DNA of 64,000 bases from Heterocephalus glaber (GCF_000247695.1 NW_004624795.1:11968747-12032746), one strand, 5' to 3'. Shown: positions 35,701-46,247, counted from the first letter of the stretch. The notes: generated by a model from the sequence alone, not told the origin. Numbers and translations are program-made.

Positions 35701-37811
35701 GTTAAAAATCACTACCTCAATACTTCTCTTCTGTAAAAATGAAAATGATACTAATGACAGTACTCAGATGGGCTACTATACATAACAACATGCCTGGTTC
35801 ACAGCAAGTGCTAGCTGAATGTCAGCTCTAACTTTTTTTTTTTTTAACACAACAAGTGCTGTTAGTCCTCTGACAGAGACATTGATAGGTTTTTAATGAA
35901 CGTGTCCTACTGACTGAAGATAAAATTTGACAAGGAAGGTAGGGTCGAGAGGGAGGCTTCCCTCTGGGCCCCAGCAGCTCCCGCAGCCTCCCTCCTGCCT
36001 GGCTGAGGCTTGCAGTGGCCATATTATGACCTTCACGATTAGAAGCATGAAACAAAAAAACCAAAACTTCTCAAATTTAGTCTTTTCCTATGATCTTCTC
36101 CATTTACCATTGAAGCCAGCTGCAGAGATACTTTCATTTTACAGTGCAGGGGATCAAACCCAGGGTACATAGTAGGCAAGCATTCCACCACTAAGCTACA
36201 TTCCTGGCCCCCAAAGACGTATATTTTGCCATATGCAATTGTGCATTTGAAGCATTTGGGAAGAATTTGCATGGCATCATGCTGTAATTATTACTTAAAA
36301 CAGCTTTCATGGCTGTTTCTGACATTGTTACTTTTATAATAGAGAGTATAAATCCCAGATGATTCATAAACTGAAGTATAACTGTAGTGAGCTAGTAGCA
36401 AGTCATTAATTCATTAGGCAAAGTTTAGAAAGCAACGTTAATTGGGACATGGCCCTTAATAACATTCATATTTAAAGAGCATCTGAATTACAGAGAGTGT
36501 AGACCTAGACAATAAAAAAGGAAAAGAATTCTCCTTTCAAATTGTTATTTGAAACAGCTGAATATTACTAATAAATCACAGTGATCCTGATTTAAGAGTG
36601 AGAAATTCCCTGATGTTCTGGAGAAATTTTGTGATTCTGATATACTCTACAGAAAGCAATATTTAACAACAAAGGGAGCCAGTTATAGTGGCACAGGTCC
36701 GTCATCCTAGCTACTTGGGAGCCTGAGGCAGGAAGATTGCAAGATCAAGGCATTGTCTCACAATAAATAATAAAAAGGGCTGGGAATGAAGATAAGTGTC
36801 AGAATAATTGCCTACCTTGTCCAAGCCCCCGGGTTCAATCCCCCACACAGCAAAACAGAACAAGACAAGCAAGAGAAAGCCTAGTTCACAATTCTAGCAT
36901 AATTCATCGGGTGATCAGGCCACAATTACAAATCTGATCTGAACTGACATGATCACGTCTCCTCACCTTCCTGAGACAACTCAACTGCGCATGGCAATGC
37001 TCGCTATTATTGCTCCTGGATATTCACCTCAGTATCAGTTTTTTATATTTCCAAAAGCATCTTTAAAATTATTTTGTGTGTCCCAAGTCACCGCGGAAAA
37101 GGACCCTATTTGAGGGAACCCAAAACCCCTAGGTGAGACACAAAATGACACACACCAGGAGCCTCTGGGGACATGGCAGGGTGCCTAAGGTGAACATCAC
37201 GCCGTTATGGAGAAATCGCGACTGTCCCTGTCTGTCCTCCTGGTCTCCTGCACGCAACCCCGGATCAGCCCAGGGAAGCCCGGTTTTCCCGCGCAGGGAA
37301 CATAGTGTGCCTCGCTGAGGGAGCATTCGCTAAACCTAGGCTCAAAGCAGCACCGGGCCTGCTCATGAGCACGAGAGCAGTCCCAGGTCTGGTCCACCCA
37401 CAATCAGGAGCAACCTGGGGTGGTGGTTAAGGTGCAGATTCCTAAGACCCACCCTAGACTATATCACTCAAAGTCACTGTGGGCGCCAGTGGCGACCCCG
37501 GCGTGCGCAGGCGCGTCCGCCGCGCCACCCCCCGCCCCCCGCCCGCCACCCCGCCGCCGCGCGCACCTGAGGCAATCGTTGTCTCTCACCAGGCGCGCGC
37601 TCTCGGCGGGAGGCAACAGTCCCCCGTCCAGGTAGAGGCCTAGGAGGGCCCCAGAACTGAAGCCGAAGCGCTGGCGGATGAGACTAATGAGATCCGTGAC
37701 AACTCGGCATCTGTTCAGGTCCACCAGAAGCCAGAAGACCGTACAATGTGGGGTGATTGGCGGCGGGTAGTCAAATTGAAGCCGTAGCCTAACCATCTCG
37801 AAGGCTGCCAT
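26744..37811 (-). CDS. COIL: COIL, coilin p80 (7 coding exons, complete CDS)
   Basis: The coding sequence is the complement of 37567-37811, 33727-34876, 33525-33611, 33219-33266, 32056-32125, 28736-28824 and 26744-26833. That is 1779 nt, 592 aa; from memory the human protein is 576. All introns are GT/AG with agreeing phases. Residues 1-82 are the conserved N-terminal self-association domain ([21 protein letters not shown]). The middle is low-complexity, with basic NLS-like stretches ([16 protein letters not shown]), a serine-rich tract ([11 protein letters not shown]) and an RG box at about 409-422 (MRGRGRGRG). Residues 466-592 form the Tudor-like C-terminal domain, from [16 protein letters not shown] to the end. 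Coilin is the Cajal-body scaffold that binds SMN and snRNPs. A 13-residue duplication sits at 439-464. The C-terminus reads STELIRA, slightly longer than the human end. Confidence 0.95.
27690..27714 (-). repeat. ID-type SINE edge cut by the gap
   Basis: Long poly-T and GGTA, then N. Confidence 0.8.
27715..27814. other. Assembly gap, 100 N
   Basis: Exactly 100 N, starting just after GGTA of an ID element in COIL intron 6. The fixed length suggests a placeholder size. Confidence 0.98.
27894..27981 (-). repeat. ID-type SINE
   Basis: GGTACCAGGAATCAAACTTA, first of a duplicated pair. Confidence 0.88.
27907..28114 (+). repeat. 104-bp tandem duplication containing an ID
   Basis: 27907-28010 and 28011-28114 are nearly identical, each ending CATTTTCTTAAGAATAAATT. 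Confidence 0.9.
28736..28824 (-). CDS. COIL: COIL exon 6
   Basis: Encodes [20 protein letters not shown] and onward to ...AVMQERR; acceptor GTTTCAG, donor GTAGGT, ends phase 0. Confidence 0.92.
29735..29820 (-). repeat. Young ID-type SINE
   Basis: Perfect CTTAAATTCCATTTGT on both sides. Confidence 0.92.
30690..30765 (+). repeat. ID-type SINE, old
   Basis: GGTTCAATCCCCAGCACCAC end. Confidence 0.6.
30968..31157 (-). repeat. B1-dID SINE
   Basis: GAGCTACATCTCCAGCCCAT joined through TTTTTATTTTGAGGCAGGGT to a B1. Confidence 0.8.
31375..31485 (-). repeat. B1-type SINE
   Basis: GAGACAGGGTCTCACTATGT head. Confidence 0.85.
31496..31581 (-). repeat. Young ID-type SINE
   Basis: Flanks TGAAGTAATTTTTT on both sides. 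Confidence 0.92.
32056..32125 (-). CDS. COIL: COIL exon 5
   Basis: [20 protein letters not shown] plus SLP and one carried base; acceptor TGAAAG, donor GTGAGT. Confidence 0.93.
32445..32715 (+). repeat. B1 plus ID SINE ending in (CA)n
   Basis: B1 at 32450-32595 and ID half 32605-32680 (AGTAGCTCAGTGGCAGAGCA), then CA repeats 32680-32714. Confidence 0.8.
32838..32958 (-). repeat. B1-type SINE
   Basis: CACTATGTAGTCCAGGCTGG; ends GCCACCGTGCCGGGC. Confidence 0.85.
33075..33188 (-). repeat. B1-type SINE, old
   Basis: TCACTGTATTGCCCAGGCTG and TCAAGTGATCCTCCTCAGCC. Confidence 0.65.
33219..33266 (-). CDS. COIL: COIL exon 4
   Basis: 16 codons, [16 protein letters not shown]; acceptor CTTTTTCAG, donor GTAAGG; phase 0 both sides. 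Confidence 0.93.
33525..33611 (-). CDS. COIL: COIL exon 3
   Basis: 29 codons including [20 protein letters not shown]; acceptor TTTTTCAG, donor GTATAT. Start of the Tudor-like domain. Confidence 0.93.
33727..34876 (-). CDS. COIL: COIL exon 2, large central exon
   Basis: 384 codons from RVKLEES to ...TSTIIQ; acceptor GACAG, donor GTCAGT, phase 0 at the end. The open frame continues past the donor only by chance. Confidence 0.95.
33730..33807 (-). repeat. COIL: 39-bp in-frame tandem duplication in COIL exon 2
   Basis: 33730-33768 and 33769-33807 differ at one base (CCC/CCG, both Pro) and each codes [13 protein letters not shown]. Confidence 0.95.
35090..35285 (-). repeat. MIR SINE relic
   Basis: Antisense MIR: AAGTAGGTAGCTTTCATTTT, GGGTAACTTCCCCAAGATTC. 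Confidence 0.5.
35383..35541 (-). repeat. B1-type SINE with internal duplication
   Basis: TAGTTAGGCTATGTAGTTCA and CTATGTAGCCCAGGCTGGCC. Confidence 0.85.
35625..35700 (+). mobile_element. L1 3'-end scrap
   Basis: Short match to the ATGGAATATTACTCAGCCAT motif of mammalian L1 3' ends. Confidence 0.5.
36140..36212 (-). repeat. ID-type SINE, old
   Basis: GGGGATCAAACCCAGGGTAC to CATTCCTGGCCC. Confidence 0.65.
36670..36862 (+). repeat. B1-dID SINE
   Basis: Junction ACAATAAATAATAAAAAGGG followed by GGGTTCAATCCCCCACA. Confidence 0.75.
37567..37811 (-). CDS. COIL: COIL exon 1 (residues 1-81 plus 2 nt)
   Basis: Start [18 protein letters not shown] in Kozak context AAGATGG; ends ...DNDCL plus AG at a GTGCGC donor. 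Near-identical to the human N-terminus. Confidence 0.95.
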
Positions 37812-37815
37812 CTTG
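37807..37815 (-). promoter_or_regulatory. YY1-type site overlapping the COIL start codon
   Basis: CAAGATGGC on the coding strand is the YY1 core, with the ATG of COIL embedded in it. This arrangement is common in TATA-less housekeeping genes. Confidence 0.55.
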
Positions 37816-38227
37816 CTCGTGCTCCACGGAAGCCGAGAGAGACCACGGGACTAGCTAGAGGCACGCCCGGACGGCCCGCCCCGGGGACGCTAACGTGCGC
37901 CACCTAGGGCTGGCGAGGGGCTACTACAGGCTTCGTCCACTGAGAGAACTGGGGCCCGGTGGACACGTTTTGTTCACGAAGGGCTAGGGAAGATTATAAA
38001 TTAAATATCTTTATTCCTTTCCTGTCAGGCACTATGTGGGTTCGAATTTCGGCAAGTCGCTGTCCTGTCTTCTAAGATATTTGCTCATACATATAAAAAG
38101 TTTTAAAACAATCACTTTGAGTATAGTAAACTGCTTATCATATAGTTGAAAAAGATGTAATTCCTGAAGTATTATCAATATTGACATTTAGAAATAAAAC
38201 CATTAATCACTCTTCTAAATGCATCCA

Positions 38228-38297
38228 GTGGAATAGCCTTTGAGAAGCAGGCGGTGGAACCACTGAGCTAAATCCCCAGCCGTGGAATAGCCTTTGA
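38228..38297 (-). mobile_element. Tailless half-ID retrocopy with perfect target-site duplication
   Basis: A 38-bp insert (38244-38281) equals, on the minus strand, the 5' half of an ID RNA (GGCTGGGGATTTAGCTCAG to CGCCTGCTTC). It is flanked by identical 16-bp GTGGAATAGCCTTTGA and has no 3' half and no A-tail. Confidence 0.85.
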
Positions 38298-38557
38298 TAC
38301 CCACCACCATTCACTTAGAATATACTAAGTCCTTCTATTCTGATTTATTTAGGTAAATAAGAAAATCTACACCATTTCTTTACTTATTGAACTAGACTCT
38401 CCATTTCTCTTATAATACACATTCACTCCTTTAATTTCATGACAAAATATGAATTATGAAGTATATCCTCATTTAGAAGATTTAAAAAACTAAGATCACT
38501 AGCCTAGTAAATGGTAGATAGCTGGCTATCAGTAGGTACACTGAAGAAAAATTTTAG

Positions 38558-38712
38558 CTGGACTTGGTGGCACATGCCTCTAATCCCAGCACTCGGGTGG
38601 CTGAGTCAGGATTATCACTATGAGTTCCTGGCCAGCCAGGGCTACACTCAGTGAGTTCAAGGCCAGCCTGAACTATATAGGCAGACCCTGTCTCAAGAAA
38701 AATAAAAAGGTT
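38558..38712 (+). repeat. B1-type SINE with internal duplication
   Basis: CTCAGTGAGTTCAAGGCCAG and TGTCTCAAGAAAAATAAAAA tail. Confidence 0.85.
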
Positions 38713-40329
38713 TTTAAGTTTTCTTTTCCTGTGAGTCTAATCTAGCCTTTACTATTATTAATAGCATAGTATTACCATTACCATTACTATTATTAATAGC
38801 ATACGGTTGATCAAAATAGCATAAAACGGCATACGTAATTATCCATAAATGACGTAGTTAATAAACATATGAAGTAAAATGGTGCCTTGTGTTTTTTTTA
38901 ATTCAAGTATCCACAGATGACTATAACTACATGAGACAGAGCTCCCAATTAGCTACAATCCTATTTTGTTTTTATAGATGTACAGCCCCTCGATGATTTG
39001 TTCCTATTAGTACGTACACAAGAATTGGGGAACTTATGTTTTGACAGTCAGTTCCTTCCACTCCTTCCGTGTGATGTGCTAAAGTCACAGATATCTAGCT
39101 CAAAAGAGTATTCTCAGCAGCCAGCAGCCAGCAACTCAAGGTTCTTGTTCCACGGTACTTTAAAACACTCATTGAGAATCACCTGACTTTCAAAAACAGC
39201 TCACTCACTTTCTCAGTGTCTGGGAAGGTGTGGGGCTCACTGGGGGAAAGTGAGTTAATTGGCAGGGCAAGTACAGTTCCTGGACACAGCCTCTCGCCCC
39301 AGCAGACTCCTCAGAACCAGCGCTTACTGAACGCCCCTCACATCCTGCCCAGGCTAAACCACATGTAAAAGTAAGCAATAAGCACGCCTCAGATGTGAAG
39401 CATGCACATTCAAAGGCCTATGACCCTTTGCTCAGCATTCGTGCTCACCAGGAGCCTTCTGTGAGGGCCGAAGCAGTGGACCCTATCAGATTGGCTCCTT
39501 TAATGAGCAACTGTGGACATAATACAGGTGCTCCTGTGAGGCACTCGAAGTGCAGCTGACCCAGAGAAAGCCTGTCTGGGATGCTGCTTTGGATGGGCCA
39601 TAGCCTTCGCATGGCACCTGCAGCTCACTTGCAGGGTATCAAAAACTCTTCACTTTCTGACACACCTGAACTGTTAGTTTGTTCTTTCCCCACCACAGTC
39701 CTGGCCTTGCACACGATACACAACTTGTGACACAAGCTTTAGTGTGACTTAAGTGATTGTTATCTGCTGATTCTTTTGTGTAAAGGCACCTGGTTTACAG
39801 AGCTAAAATTAGAGAAAACTGGGGCAAAACTGATGATTCTATAAAAAAGGGGACTGTGGGGTTGAGTATTATGCCATTGGCTAAGATCGAAGAGCTATAT
39901 ACTCATGACATGTGGACAGAAAGATAGACAATTGTGCATTGTCATATACAGATTTATTAGCAATTTAACTTCAGAGTCAAAATCAGTTACAAATATGCAC
40001 TTGGCAGAATTGGGGGATATATCAACATCTAAAAACTGCAAAGAAAGAGGGGCACACAAACTCTGGCCTTTCTGAGTTCTTTGTCCCATCATTTAGAGCC
40101 CCTCAGGCCCTGCAGAACATAATAGAATAATTTATTCCAAACATGGAAAAAGGCAAAGTAACTGCTTGGCAAATTGATGTCCTGGCATCTGTGGAGCATT
40201 CTGCAATGAGCCTGCCTGGCTCTGCCATGAACCTGTAGTCAGAGTGGATTTGGCCAACACTCAACCTCACGGAACTCACAATTCCTCAAGGATGGTACCA
40301 TTCAATCAGCACACAATTATTTAAAGGCA

Positions 40330-40530
40330 ATTAAGAGCATGAAGAAAGAGAGATGATGTGTAAAGATAGTAGTCAAAGGGCCCTAGTCTTAACCTAGTTT
40401 GCAGTGTTAGGAAAAGCTTTTCTTGAAAGTGATATTAACAAGCAGCTGAAGGCTCAACAGAACCAGACAGGAGCCGGGGAAGGACGGTGTGGCGAGCACT
40501 TCACAGTGAGAGGACCTGCCAGTTCAGTTT
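40330..40530 (+). repeat. L2-type LINE fragment
   Basis: GGAAAAGCTTTTCTTGAAAG, CAGCTGAAGGCTCAACAGAA and GGAGCCGGGGAAGG resemble L2 3' sequence. Confidence 0.4.
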
Positions 40531-40690
40531 GCAGTCTTTTTTTTTTTTTTGAGACAGGGTCTTGCTATGCAGTTCAGGCTGGCCTTGAACTCACTATGTA
40601 GCCCAGGCTGGCCTCAAACATGCAGCGATCCTCCTGCCTCAGCCTCCAGAGTGCTGGGATTACAGGTATGCGCCACCACACCTGGCTGGC
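40527..40690 (-). repeat. B1-type SINE with internal duplication
   Basis: GAGACAGGGTCTTGCTATGC; GTTCAG and GCCCAG repeats both present. Confidence 0.88.
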
Positions 40691-40758
40691 AAACACAGTC
40701 TTGAGATACATTCCTCACATCATCTTTCTCCCAGTCTTACCACCTTCTTTACAGCCCT

Positions 40759-40800
40759 AATATATATATATATATTTGTTTGTTTGTTTTGTTTTGTTTT
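40759..40800 (+). repeat. (TA)n/(TTTG)n simple repeat
   Basis: Alternating TA followed by TTTG units. Confidence 0.85.
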
Positions 40801-41514
40801 TAGCCATCCCAAGAGGACAGGTTTACATAACAGAAATGCAATCAAGTTCAAATAGAGCCACAAGCATTTAAAAATGCTGTGGAGCCAGCACCCCATGAGA
40901 GAAACTTCCTCTGCCTGTCAGCCTGGATTTTCCCCAGCAGGGCTCTCCATACCCTGTCCACCGCCACGCCCAGTCTCTCTTTCCTTCCCTCTCTCAGGAA
41001 CAAGACAAAATTCCCTTCAGAGCCCTGAGCAGTGCAGATTACAATTCACCTTGGTTGTCTTAAATAAAACTCCCATACCATCAACTCCACCTCCTAACTT
41101 CAAAGAACCAATTATTTTTCTTAAAACCCACTCTAATCCTTAAGATTAGAGTTTTGCTGTTGACTTTGAGATAATAAGTCTTCATGTGGGTTCCAGAATA
41201 TTTGTTCAGTTCCAGTGATTATAAACTAGTGCCAAAGAAAAATGGTAGTGTCGACCTAATAAAAGACCTGTAGTGTGGAAGGCCAGATATTAGTGCACCG
41301 ACTCACAGCCTGAAGCACTCGGCAATGCACACACAAGTGGTCCATCATCTGGGGACTCTTGGGTTACAGGAGCACTGTGGAGCTGTCCTAACTTGGTTAG
41401 CCTTTGCTTACAACATCAAAAACTTCTACCCTGAAAATAATATTGACTTAGAATATAGGTGAACTAGCATTTCATAGTCAAATGTTAAGACCTTTTAAGA
41501 ATAGGGTTTACCCA

Positions 41515-41672
41515 GGTGTGGTGGCAAAGGTCTGTAATCCCAGCACAGAGGAAGCTGAAGCAGGAGGATCACCATGAGTTTGAGGCCAACTTGGGCTACA
41601 TAGTAAATTCAAGGCCACCTTCAACTACATAGCAAGACCCTGTCTCAAAAAAGAAATAAACAAACAAACAGA
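41515..41672 (+). repeat. B1-type SINE with internal duplication
   Basis: CAGGTGTGGTGGCAAAGGTC head, CAAAAAAGAAATAAACAAAC tail. Confidence 0.85.
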
Positions 41673-41774
41673 CAACAAAAAAGGCTTTAAGAATCTACCA
41701 GGAGTCTACTATCATTTTTTTCCCCAGTTAATTTTACAATTTTTTGTGAGTTTTGTTGTCATTTGGTTTGTTGG

Positions 41775-41885
41775 TTTGACTGAGACAGGATCTTCCTATG
41801 TAGCCTATGCTGGCCTTGAACTAGAAATTCTGCCTCAGCCACCCAAATATTGGGATTTCACACATGTGTCACTATGCCCAGTTTT
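41775..41885 (-). repeat. B1-type SINE
   Basis: GAGACAGGATCTTCCTATGT head. Confidence 0.75.
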
Positions 41886-42029
41886 TCCTTACTGTATAAA
41901 AATTTTCAAATATATAGAAAGTTTGAAAAAACCCACTTTATTATGAGCACTCATTTACCCACTACCCATATTTCACCATCAAGGTCTTACTTTAAAAGTT
42001 CTTTTATTGTATCTATTCATTCCTTTGTG

Positions 42030-42222
42030 TGTGTGGAGGGGTGCTGGGCTTCAAACCTAGCAACTTTGCACTGAGCTACATCCCCAGCCCTTTTTATTTT
42101 TTATTTTAAAACGGGGTCTTGCTAAGTCCCTAAGTTTCCCAGGCTGGGCTCAAATTTACAATCCTCCTGCCTCTGCCTCCCAGAGTGCTGGGATTACAGG
42201 TGTGCACCACTGCACCTGGTTT
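42030..42222 (-). repeat. B1-dID SINE
   Basis: GAGCTACATCCCCAGCCCTT, then TTTTATTTTAAAACGGGGTC into B1. Confidence 0.8.
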
Positions 42223-42369
42223 ATCCATTCTTCTTTCTATTCATCCACCCGTTTTAGATACTAGTTGCACTTCAAAGAAAATTGCTGGCATCTATACACT
42301 TCCCCTAAACACTTTAACACCCATATCACTAACTAGAGGAAAATTTTTTGATAACATTTTTTCCTTTTG

Positions 42370-42620
42370 AAGTAAAATCAGCATATTATGAAGTGCACAA
42401 ACGTTAAACTTACATTTGCTGAGTTTTGATAAATGTATACATCTGTGTAACACAAACCCTTCTCAAAACAGACACTATTATTATCCTAGGAAATGTCCTC
42501 CCATTCCTTCTCAGTCCAATCCTTGGTCCTCAGGGGCAGCATCTAGCCGGTTTTGCATCACTGAGGCAGTTTCCTGTCCTCACGCCTGAAGCATCACTAC
42601 TGAATAAATCCACTCTATGA
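42370..42620 (-). mobile_element. Old L1 3'-UTR-like fragment
   Basis: Order of motifs (GTGCACAAACGTTAAAC, GATAAATGTATACATCTGTG) resembles old mammalian L1 3' UTRs in antisense. Confidence 0.35.
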
Positions 42621-42894
42621 CTTAAAAAAAAAGAAATTTAGAGTTACATAGTAATATTCATAGCCCTGTATACAATAGTATCATCTTTATTTTAGAGAAA
42701 CTCAACCAGAAGGACACTTTATGCAAACATATAGATGTTTGTTCTAGTCCCATTTTTGCTGTAAAAAATTGAAACTATCGGAAACAGTAACCTCTGTGTG
42801 AGGTGCTGGTGATACAGGACCCACCTGAAGGAATAGCTTAGGATAGTGTTTGCTACATAATTCTTTCTCTTTGACTAAGAGGGTAACTTTTCTG

Positions 42895-42980
42895 TGTGTA
42901 TAGGATACTGGAGATTGAACCCAGGGCCTCATATATGCTAGGCAGGCGCTCTATAGCTGAACTACAGCTCCAGGCCCAGG
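42895..42980 (-). repeat. ID-type SINE, old
   Basis: GAGATTGAACCCAGGGCCTC to ACAGCTCCAGGCCC. Confidence 0.65.
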
Positions 42981-43109
42981 GTGTGACTTTTAAGTATCTT
43001 CTATGTGGTTGACCAGAGGACAATCCTCCAAGAAAGGCATTATGGGGTTTCATCTTCTGGGCCACTCTGTGTTGAAGCTGGAGAGAACCTGGATGAGTGT
43101 TTCTTTAAA

Positions 43110-43495
43110 AAAATTTCATTACAGCCTCATGTAGTGGCACATGCCTATAATCCTAGGACTCCCAGAAGCTGAGGGAGGAGGAACACAAGTCTGGGCATAA
43201 CTTGGGGATTCATTCATTCATTCATTCATTCCAGACAGGGTTTCACTGTGTAGTTCAGGCTGATCCTGAAATCACTATGTAGCCCAGGCTGGCCTCGAAC
43301 TCACTGAAACCTTCCTGCCTTAGCCTCCCAAGTGCTGGGATGACAGGGGTGCTCCACCATGCCCAGCTAATCTGGGCATTTTAGCAAAGGAGCAAGAACC
43401 TGCCTCAAAATAAAAAATGAAAAGAACTGGGGATATACTGTAGCTTAGGGCAAAAGTCCTGAGTTCAACCCTCAAGTCCCACACCGAAAAATTAA
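43110..43495 (+). repeat. B1-dID SINE split by a nested antisense B1
   Basis: Outer element 43110-43205 and 43371-43495; nested B1 43206-43370 with TCTGGGCAT on both sides and a (CATT)n run at its tail. Confidence 0.75.
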
Positions 43496-43539
43496 AATTA
43501 TAGCATATCTAATTACTATATAATTATAATAAATATAAA

Positions 43540-43900
43540 TGTATTTATATAGATGAATGGGTTTCACTGCAACATTTACATATACAATGCCTTGATCATG
43601 TCCACCCCCACCCCCAGTCCCTTTCACTTTCCCCAAAAGCCCCTCTACTATTTTCAAGTCTCCCCCCTACACACACGTGTAAGAGAAAACACTCTGTCTT
43701 TCCATGCCTGGCTTATTTTGCTTAGAATGATACGCTCCGGATCCATCCATTTTCCCGCGACACGATTTCATACGATCCCATTCTTTTATGGCTGAACAGT
43801 GCTCCATCGTGTATGGACACAGACACCACTTTCTCCGTCCACACATCTGTCCACGGGCGCTGGGCTGATTCCGCACTTAGCTGCTGTGAGTAGCACAGGT
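43540..43900 (-). mobile_element. L1 3'-end relic, antisense
   Basis: Antisense of the L1 terminal region: TTAGAATGATACGCTCCGGA, TTTATGGCTGAACAGTGCTC and a GGGCTGATTCC motif appear in the expected order. Confidence 0.65.
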
Positions 43901-44156
43901 GGGCGGCGTCTCTACAGTGGGCTCCCTTCCTCCCTCTCTCCCTCACCCTCACGTTCTCACTTCCTCTGTTTCTGGGGCTGCCAGAGTCCCTCACCCGCAG
44001 AGCAGGGCAAAGCAGGGTACGGCCATGTGTGGGGAGCAGGAGGAAGGGACTCAGGGGCCCAGATATTTGGTCTTCCTGTTTTGTCTTTTTGGGTTTTGCT
44101 ATATGCACGTTTGAAACAAAGTTATTTAGAAGTAACCTGATCCTCAATATAGCTGG

Positions 44157-44250
44157 TTTTTTTTTTTTTTTTTTGGTACTGGGGATCAAACTCCAGTCCT
44201 TGCACTTGTGAGGCAGGCGACGGAACCACTGGGCTAAATCCCCAGCCCCA
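44157..44250 (-). repeat. Young ID-type SINE
   Basis: ATATAGCTGGT on both sides. Confidence 0.9.
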
Positions 44251-44423
44251 GATATAGCTGGTCTTTAGGTTTCGAGTCTCTAATGACTCTGAGGCCATCT
44301 CATTTTCACCATACCAGGAAGAATAACTGATTAGGTCAATCACAACATCTTAGCCCAACTGATACAATCAGCAACACCAATAGCATCAAGCATAGGTTAT
44401 AAAATGACAATTTGTGGTAGTTA

Positions 44424-44511
44424 TTTTTTTTTTTTTGGTACTGGAGATCAAACTCAGGTCTTTGCACTTGCGCAGCAGGCAGCAAAACCACTGACCTAAA
44501 TCCCTGGCCCA
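44424..44511 (-). repeat. Young ID-type SINE
   Basis: AATTTGTGGTAGTTATT on both sides. Confidence 0.92.
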
Positions 44512-44948
44512 ATTTGTGGTAGTTATTAATCTATCACCTTTAACCATGCAAATTAAATCAAAATCAAGGACCCACCCAAAATATGTTTATAGTGAATAAA
44601 TTCTTCAATATAGCAACTTTACTCTTCAGGATGGGGACTTAGAAGGAGTTGGGGAGGAAGTGATAGATAGGTAGAAGGATAGGGAGAGGTTAGAACTAAG
44701 GCTAGAGGATCTAGGAAGATCATGCAAACTCTAGGAAACTGTTGAATACAGGAGGAAAAGACAGATTGTAAGAACAAAGATAAGAACAGAAAAACCTAAC
44801 AGCGATAGGGAAGCTAGGAATTTTATTCACTTTCCTTTGAAACTAATGACAATTGAGAGAAGGGAAAAGAGAAGAAACGAAAAAGAAAGAAGGAATCCAA
44901 ATTAGGGCAGGAACAGGAACAAAAAGGGAGATGAAAGAACAATGTGGG

Positions 44949-45175
44949 AGAGCAAGTGAGTGAGAGAGTGAGAGAGAGAAAGACAAGAAAAAGAAGAAAG
45001 GAAAAAGACAAATTTGAAGAGTAGAAAAATTAAAAAATTAAAATTAAAAATTAAAAATAAGAGAAAAACAATTTTTTAGAGCAAGTGAGTGAGAGAGTGA
45101 GAGAGAGAAAGACAAGAAAAAGAAGAAAGGAAAAAGACAAATTTAAAGAGTAGAAAAATTAAAAAAATTAAAAAT
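44949..45175 (+). repeat. Purine-rich tandem duplication, 129-bp period
   Basis: AGAGCAAGTGAGTGAGAGAG through AAAAATTAAAAAAT occurs at 44949 and again at 45078 with very few changes; the second copy is incomplete. Confidence 0.9.
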
Positions 45176-45299
45176 AGGAAATTCTGAATAGTGTTGAAGT
45201 GACTGTCAGGGAAGATCTTGGAGAGGGATGACAAATACCTCCAGCTCTTGAAGTGCTTACCAGGAGGAACAAGGACAATGATAGTTCATATTTCTTATG

Positions 45300-45880
45300 T
45301 ATAAATATTTTTGCCTTTTTAATATAAATGGTAGCCTACTGGATGCAATGCTATATCCTGATTGTTTTTCACTGAATTTGTCTTGAAGTGTTTTCATGTC
45401 GGTAATTAAAGAATTGCTATAATTCTTTATGTCTCTATCTTATTCCATTATAGGACTGTTTGAATTTATTTGAGCAATTAACTTTGATGGACACTTTGGT
45501 TATTTCCACTCTTTTATAATCACTAACGCTGCTTCAAAGAAGTGTAGGTAAATTCTTTGACGTGAAATTGCTACATTTGAAACAAAGGTCTTGTCAACAG
45601 CCCTCTGTAAATGTAATGGATTCACAGTTGCACTAATTCCTCCACAAACATTTCTCCAAGACCCAGATTATTCCTTTTCCTGCCCTTTCAACTTTATTAA
45701 CCATTCTCCTGACTTTTAGCAATATGGTTAAATCATGCCTGTTTTGAACTTCATGTAGGTAATTATACTTACTTGTGCCTGGTAGCCTTTGCTCAAGATT
45801 TTGCTTGTAATATTCATTCATGTTGTGATAGAAGTAATTTGTTCCTTTTCATTTCTGAGTAATATTGTTTTATATGAGTA
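45300..45880 (-). mobile_element. L1 3'-end relic, antisense, old
   Basis: TTGATGGACACTTTGGTTAT followed by ATAATCACTAACGCTGCTTC resembles antisense L1 3' sequence; diverged. Confidence 0.5.
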
Positions 45881-45974
45881 TATAATAATTTACTTATATA
45901 ATTATTTAGATACATTTGTTTCCAGATTTAATTATTGATACTTTTGCTTCTAAATTTTAGCCATCATAGCTAGT

Positions 45975-46247
45975 ACTGACAAGTTGTTTTTTTTAATTAA
46001 TTTTATTGGTACATTTAAGGTATACAGTATAATGACATTCATCATTGGAAATTTGCACGTTTACATAATCCATCTTGGTTCTTATTTTTTCCCCATTCCC
46101 TCGCCCTCCCTCAATCCCTCCATCCTTCCCCATTTACAAAGACTTTGTTTCCATTTTTTCTTTTTCTCATATTAATTCCATTCCATTCCCTTCTTTCCTT
46201 TCCCCTACCCCTCCCACTTCCCCTTCCCCTTTGCCCCTTTTCTTCCT
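45975..46247 (-). mobile_element. L1-like 3' UTR, antisense
   Basis: TTAATTTTATTGGTACATTT start followed by a long pyrimidine tract, as expected for an antisense L1 polypurine tract; it runs into the assembly gap. Confidence 0.45.

Larger units (their letters stand above)
34877..37566 (-). other. COIL intron 1
   Basis: Contains a B1 (35385-35540), an L1 3'-end scrap near 35640, an ID (36140-36210), a B1-dID (36670-36860) and a MIR (35090-35280). The remainder is unassigned. Confidence 0.75.
37480..37930. promoter_or_regulatory. COIL CpG island promoter
   Basis: CpG-dense stretch covering exon 1, the start of intron 1 and upstream sequence. It includes an NRF1-like TGCGCAGGCGC near 37504 in intron 1. 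Confidence 0.65.
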
